From Flavobacterium sp. LHD-80 (GTDB lineage: Bacteria > Bacteroidota > Bacteroidia > Flavobacteriales > Flavobacteriaceae), in the NCBI RefSeq assembly GCF_030929605.1, contig NZ_JAVFVS010000011.1, positions 310,001-374,000 on the forward strand: DNA of 64,000 nt, written 5' to 3'. Below are positions 60,890 through 64,000 of the stretch, one piece after another (position 1 is the first letter of the stretch; the number at the start of each line of letters is the position of its first letter). The notes beneath the pieces are model-generated. The model saw only the letters and a program-made list of their open reading frames with translations, searched no databases and was not told the DNA's origin. A program made the position numbers and the translations under genes.

Positions 60890-61926
60890 TTTTTATTAAT
60901 GTTATTTTCTGCAATGGCAATCGCTCTTTCGAGTTTTTCCAGCAATAATTTTTTTTCTGGTAATTGGGTTAAATAAGCTGAAACTTTGATTTGTTCATCA
61001 TTGTCAAGCATTAAGTAATTAATTTGTTCAGGAGATTTTTCACTGCACAAAATTAATCCAATTGGTTTGTTTTCGCCTTCTTTTTGTTCGTTTTTCTCCA
61101 ACCAACGCAAATAGAGTTCCATTTGGCCTTTATAAGCAGCTTTGAATTTTCCGAGTTTTAAGTCAATAGCAACCAATCGACGAAGACCGCGATGGTAAAA
61201 AAGTAAATCGATGTAAAAATCTTCATCATCGATTGTTATTCTTTTTTGTCGAGCTAGAAAAGCAAATTCGCTACCCATTTCGGTAATGAAATTTTGAAGT
61301 TGAGCTAGGATGGTACTTTCTAAATCTTTTTCAGAATAGCTGTTATGTAATCCTAGAAAATCCAAAAAATAAGGATCGCGAAAAGTCAAATCAGCTGTGA
61401 TTTGTTTTTCGTTTTTTAATAAAGCTAAATCTTTAATTATGGTTTCTTCTGGCTTTTTGCTGATAGCAGTTCTTTCAAAAAGCATGCTGTCAATACGTTC
61501 TTGTAAAGTTCGTACGCTCCAGCGTTCATGAATACTCATTTGAATGTAGAATTCACGTTTTATATCATTTTCGATATTTAATATTGAGTATAAATGTGAC
61601 CAACTCAATTGTGCAGACACTGTCTGCACAATTGTAAAGTCTTGAAAAACAGCATTTAGTCTTATAAAGCTATGTAGGTTTCTCTTGCTAAATCCGGTTC
61701 CATATCTTTTTGATAATTCTAAACTTAAGTTTTGAATTGTTTTCTTCCCATAATCAGCTCTATCATTTTTTAGGATTTCATCATTGATGTTTTTTCCAAT
61801 TTTCCAATATAAGAGTGTTAATTCCTGATTGACTGTTTTGGCAACAAAATGACGAGTCTGATCTATTAGTCCAATTAATGAATCTAATAAATCAGGCTTG
61901 TCATTTGTGTCAAGTTTGTCACTCAT
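60886..61926 (-). CDS. PDDEXK nuclease family protein (DUF1016/YhcG)
   Basis: A 346-residue protein. The N-terminal DUF1016 region (about 10-150) has the YWKIGKNINDEILKNDRADYG segment (split as YWKIGKNIN and LKNDRADYG) and RTLQERIDSM. The C-terminal half carries the YhcG-type PDDEXK core, with Asp in DEDFYIDLLFYH and the DLK of VAIDLKLGKF, plus a Gln helix (YKGQMELYLRWL). It should act as a nuclease on DNA. No methylase or other defence gene lies nearby. It sits in one transcription unit between a phosphohexomutase and an ABC transporter gene. Confidence 0.9.
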   Translation of the reverse strand: MSDKLDTNDKPDLLDSLIGLIDQTRHFVAKTVNQELTLLYWKIGKNINDEILKNDRADYGKKTIQNLSLELSKRYGTGFSKRNLHSFIRLNAVFQDFTIVQTVSAQLSWSHLYSILNIENDIKREFYIQMSIHERWSVRTLQERIDSMLFERTAISKKPEETIIKDLALLKNEKQITADLTFRDPYFLDFLGLHNSYSEKDLESTILAQLQNFITEMGSEFAFLARQKRITIDDEDFYIDLLFYHRGLRRLVAIDLKLGKFKAAYKGQMELYLRWLEKNEQKEGENKPIGLILCSEKSPEQINYLMLDNDEQIKVSAYLTQLPEKKLLLEKLERAIAIAENNINKK

Positions 61927-61930
61927 TTTA

Positions 61931-63661
61931 TTATTTCAATTGCATATCTGCAATGATATTTTGTATTTTTCCGTCTAAGAATTTTTCTGCTTCATCAAAT
62001 TCTGAAACCGATTCGATTGCAGCATTTACACTGATGTAGAATTTGATTTTTGGTTCAGTTCCACTTGGTCTTGCACAAATTTTAGAGCCATCTTCGGTAT
62101 AATAAATCAATACATTCGATTTTGGGATGTCCATTGTAGATTCTTCTCCGCTTAATAAATTTAAAGCAATTGAAGAATCATAATCTTCTACCATAATCAC
62201 TCTTTGTCCGTTGATTTCCTTCAAAGGATTCTGACGCAAGTTGATCATCATTTGGTTGATTTCTTCTAAACCTTCCATTCCTTTTTTGGTTAAAGAAACT
62301 AAGTATTCTTTGTAAAAACCATTTTCAACATAAAGCTGTAAAAGTTCTTTGTAAACAGAACTTCCTGCTGCTTTTGCTTGAGCAGCAACTTCGCAGATTA
62401 ATAAAGTTGCAGCAACCGCATCTTTATCTCTTACAGCATCACCAACCATAAAACCAAAGCTTTCTTCACCGCCTCCAATAAATTGAAGTTCTGGAAAATC
62501 TTTGATCATTTTTGCAATCCATTTAAACCCAGTTAAGCCAACTTTGCATTCAACACCGTAGCTTGTTGCCAATTCCATAATCATTGGAGTAGAAACAATT
62601 GTTGAGCCTACGAATTGTTTTCCGTTGATTTTACCTGCTTTTTTCCATTGTTTCAATAAGAAAGAAGTCATCAAAACCATTGTCTGATTTCCGTTAAGCA
62701 AAATTAATTTGCCTTCGTTATCTCTAACTGCAACTCCTAAACGATCACAATCAGGATCTGTTCCAACAACAATGTCAGAGTTTGTTTTTTCCGCTAAAGC
62801 AACAGCCATTGCCAAAGCTTCTGGTTCTTCAGGATTTGGAGATTTTACAGTTGGGAAATCTCCGTCCGGAACTGCTTGTTCAGGAACAATATGAACATTT
62901 TTATAACCCGCCTGTGATAAAGTATCAGGAATTGATTTTATAGAAGTTCCGTGAAGTGAAGTGAATACAATTTGTAAGTTGTCTTTCGCTTCAGCCGGAG
63001 TATTAAAACTCGCATTTTCAATAGACGATTTCACAAAAGCTTTGTCAATTTCAGTGTCGATATATTTGATCAGACTTTCGTTAGCGTCAAATTTAATTTT
63101 GTCGTAGCTTAAATTTTCAATTACATTAATGATTGCGGCATCCTGCGGAGGAACAATTTGGCCTCCGTCTTGCCAATACACTTTGTAGCCATTATATTCT
63201 GGCGGATTGTGTGAAGCTGTTAAAACAATTCCGCATTGGCATCCTAAATATTTAAGAGCAAAAGATAATTCTGGAGTTGGTCTTAAGTCCGAAAACAAAT
63301 AAACCTGAATTCCATTTGCAGAGAAAACATCGGCAACAACTTTTGCTAAAGTATTACTGTTGTGACGGCAGTCATAAGCAATAACCACTTTTAATGGTTC
63401 ATTTGGGAAAACTTCATGCAAATAATCAGATAAACCCTGAGTGTTTTTTCCAAGTGTATATTTGTTGATTCTGTTGTTTCCAACGCCCATTACACCACGC
63501 ATTCCTCCAGTTCCAAATTCTAGATTTTTATAAAAACTTTCTTCAAGTTCTTTTGGCGAAGTTGTCATTAATTCTTTAACAGCCGCTTGTGTTTCTTTGT
63601 CAAATGTTGGAGTTAACCATTCGTTTACAGCATTTAAAATATTAGGTGCTATATTCATCAT
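61931..63661 (-). CDS. Phosphohexomutase (phosphoglucomutase/phosphomannomutase)
   Basis: A 576-residue enzyme of the alpha-D-phosphohexomutase superfamily that moves phosphate between C1 and C6 of a hexose. The catalytic phosphoserine is Ser150 in TASHNPPEYNGYK, the metal-binding loop DPDCDRLG, the sugar-binding loop GGGEESFGF and the phosphate loop RPSGTEPKIKFY. Its length fits the group of bacterial PGMs related to PgcA. It supplies glucose-1-phosphate or mannose-1-phosphate for surface glycans, in keeping with the glycosyltransferase upstream. The DUF1016 gene starts 4 bases after its stop. Confidence 0.94.
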   Translation of the reverse strand: MMNIAPNILNAVNEWLTPTFDKETQAAVKELMTTSPKELEESFYKNLEFGTGGMRGVMGVGNNRINKYTLGKNTQGLSDYLHEVFPNEPLKVVIAYDCRHNSNTLAKVVADVFSANGIQVYLFSDLRPTPELSFALKYLGCQCGIVLTASHNPPEYNGYKVYWQDGGQIVPPQDAAIINVIENLSYDKIKFDANESLIKYIDTEIDKAFVKSSIENASFNTPAEAKDNLQIVFTSLHGTSIKSIPDTLSQAGYKNVHIVPEQAVPDGDFPTVKSPNPEEPEALAMAVALAEKTNSDIVVGTDPDCDRLGVAVRDNEGKLILLNGNQTMVLMTSFLLKQWKKAGKINGKQFVGSTIVSTPMIMELATSYGVECKVGLTGFKWIAKMIKDFPELQFIGGGEESFGFMVGDAVRDKDAVAATLLICEVAAQAKAAGSSVYKELLQLYVENGFYKEYLVSLTKKGMEGLEEINQMMINLRQNPLKEINGQRVIMVEDYDSSIALNLLSGEESTMDIPKSNVLIYYTEDGSKICARPSGTEPKIKFYISVNAAIESVSEFDEAEKFLDGKIQNIIADMQLK

Positions 63662-63697
63662 TCGTGTATTTTGTGTTTAATTAAAGTAATAATAATT

Positions 63698-63808
63698 TTC
63701 AGGAGCTGATCCTCCTGTCCACTGTATTCCCGATTAATAAAAACTATGGTTAAAAAGCCTTGTTTTTTTTAAATCGGGAGATGCCGTTCCCATCAGGGCT
63801 AGGGCTTT
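63698..63808 (-). ncRNA. Structured RNA candidate, Flavo-1-like
   Basis: On the minus strand the region runs from AGCCCTAGCCCTGATGGGAA to GGATCAGCTCCTGAA. CCCGATT pairs with AATCGGG around a loop with a T/A-rich insert, and CAGGAG-GATCAG-CTCCTG forms a perfect terminal hairpin. The AGCCCTAGCCC...AGCTCCTGAA frame matches what I remember of Flavo-1-type RNAs in Flavobacteria, which have no known function. It lies in the leader of the phosphohexomutase gene and could be a cis-regulatory element. The family assignment is from memory only. Confidence 0.5.
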
Positions 63809-63811
63809 ACG

Positions 63812-64000
63812 TTAAAAATTAACCTCTCGGGCAACTTTATAACGCGCTTCGTTGCTTTTGGTTCTTAAAATAATCTCGCCAAGAAATCCAGCCAAGAAAA
63901 GTTGAGTTCCTAAAATCATTGTGGTTAAAGCAATAAAAAACCAAGGATTGCTTGTTACCAAACTATATTTCATTCCGTTATACATATGGTATAATTTTGA
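63812..64000 (-). CDS. Glycosyltransferase family 2, C-terminal end (cut by window edge)
   Basis: The last 62 residues of a membrane-associated glycosyltransferase; the rest is outside the window. NPWFFIALTTMILGTQLFLA and GFLGEIILRTKSNEARYKVA match the C-terminal membrane segment and tail of polyisoprenyl-phosphate hexose transferases (GtrB/DPM1-like). The catalytic domain is not visible, so the assignment rests on this tail. It is followed on the minus strand by the structured RNA candidate and the phosphohexomutase gene. Confidence 0.7.
   Translation of the reverse strand, partial: SKLYHMYNGMKYSLVTSNPWFFIALTTMILGTQLFLAGFLGEIILRTKSNEARYKVAREVNF

Noticed and set aside
60886..61926. DUF1016 protein as part of a restriction or defence island
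   Set aside because: No methylase, helicase or other defence gene lies nearby; the neighbours are envelope and sugar genes.
1..64000. CRISPR arrays, insertion sequences, prophage
   Set aside because: I found no regularly spaced direct repeats, transposase or phage structural genes. The repeats seen are palindromic intergenic elements.

Overview
The window looks like a chromosomal segment of a Flavobacterium-type Bacteroidota. The evidence is the low GC content, the SusC/SusD pair, many TonB-dependent receptors with carboxypeptidase-like N-terminal domains, weak or absent Shine-Dalgarno signals, TAnnTTTG -7 promoter boxes, and Flavobacteriaceae families such as DUF4290, DUF5686, DUF4249 and START-like proteins. 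No phage, insertion sequence or CRISPR array is visible.

Layout. 1-4.9 kb (minus): a copper-handling cluster with a Cys/His-rich secreted protein, a DUF3347 protein, an unusual HMA-AraC fusion regulator, a CopA-type ATPase and a multicopper oxidase cut by the window edge. 4.9-7.0 kb: a divergent AraC regulator and MFS exporter. 7.0-14.3 kb: a SusC/SusD/surface-lipoprotein operon behind a promoter with a palindromic operator. 14.3-20.6 kb: pentapeptide-repeat protein, small proteins, AraC regulator, GH130 and GH2 enzymes. 20.8-23.1 kb: MgtC-like protein, nucleosidase and a DUF4249 lipoprotein. 23.1-27.4 kb: a FecI/FecR/TonB-receptor signalling and uptake operon, in which the fecR 3' end is broken by apparent frameshifts. 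27.8-30.8 kb: oleate hydratase and an AraC regulator. 31-49 kb: housekeeping genes (tRNA-Met, aminotransferase, YqgE, HU, Fmt, RecQ, MurA, cation efflux, AroQ, porin-like barrels, XerD). 49-58 kb: PAS histidine kinase, RNase Y, a 6S RNA candidate, ZapA and its coiled-coil neighbour, an M23 peptidase, a TonB receptor and a lipoprotein. 58-64 kb (minus): DUF2971 protein, MsbA-like ABC transporter, DUF1016 nuclease, phosphohexomutase, a Flavo-1-like RNA candidate and the end of a family 2 glycosyltransferase.

Functional themes. Copper detoxification, glycan capture and surface signalling dominate the first 30 kb. The rest is mostly core metabolism, envelope and RNA biology. Most long intergenic gaps hold imperfect palindromes that fall into several sequence families (cgcaaag-type, ctaag/cttag-type, gtcaggctgagcgaag-type, cccgata-type). 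Two ctaag/cttag elements supply the stop codon of the gene before them.

Most notable points: MurA has Asp instead of the catalytic Cys; fecR carries a dnaX-like slippery heptamer followed by domain remnants in two other frames; two paralogous 69-residue proteins of unknown function occur in different regulatory contexts; and a metal-binding HMA-like domain is fused directly to an AraC DNA-binding domain. I see no complete system that I can defend as wholly new. The small-protein family and the HMA-AraC regulator are the best leads.
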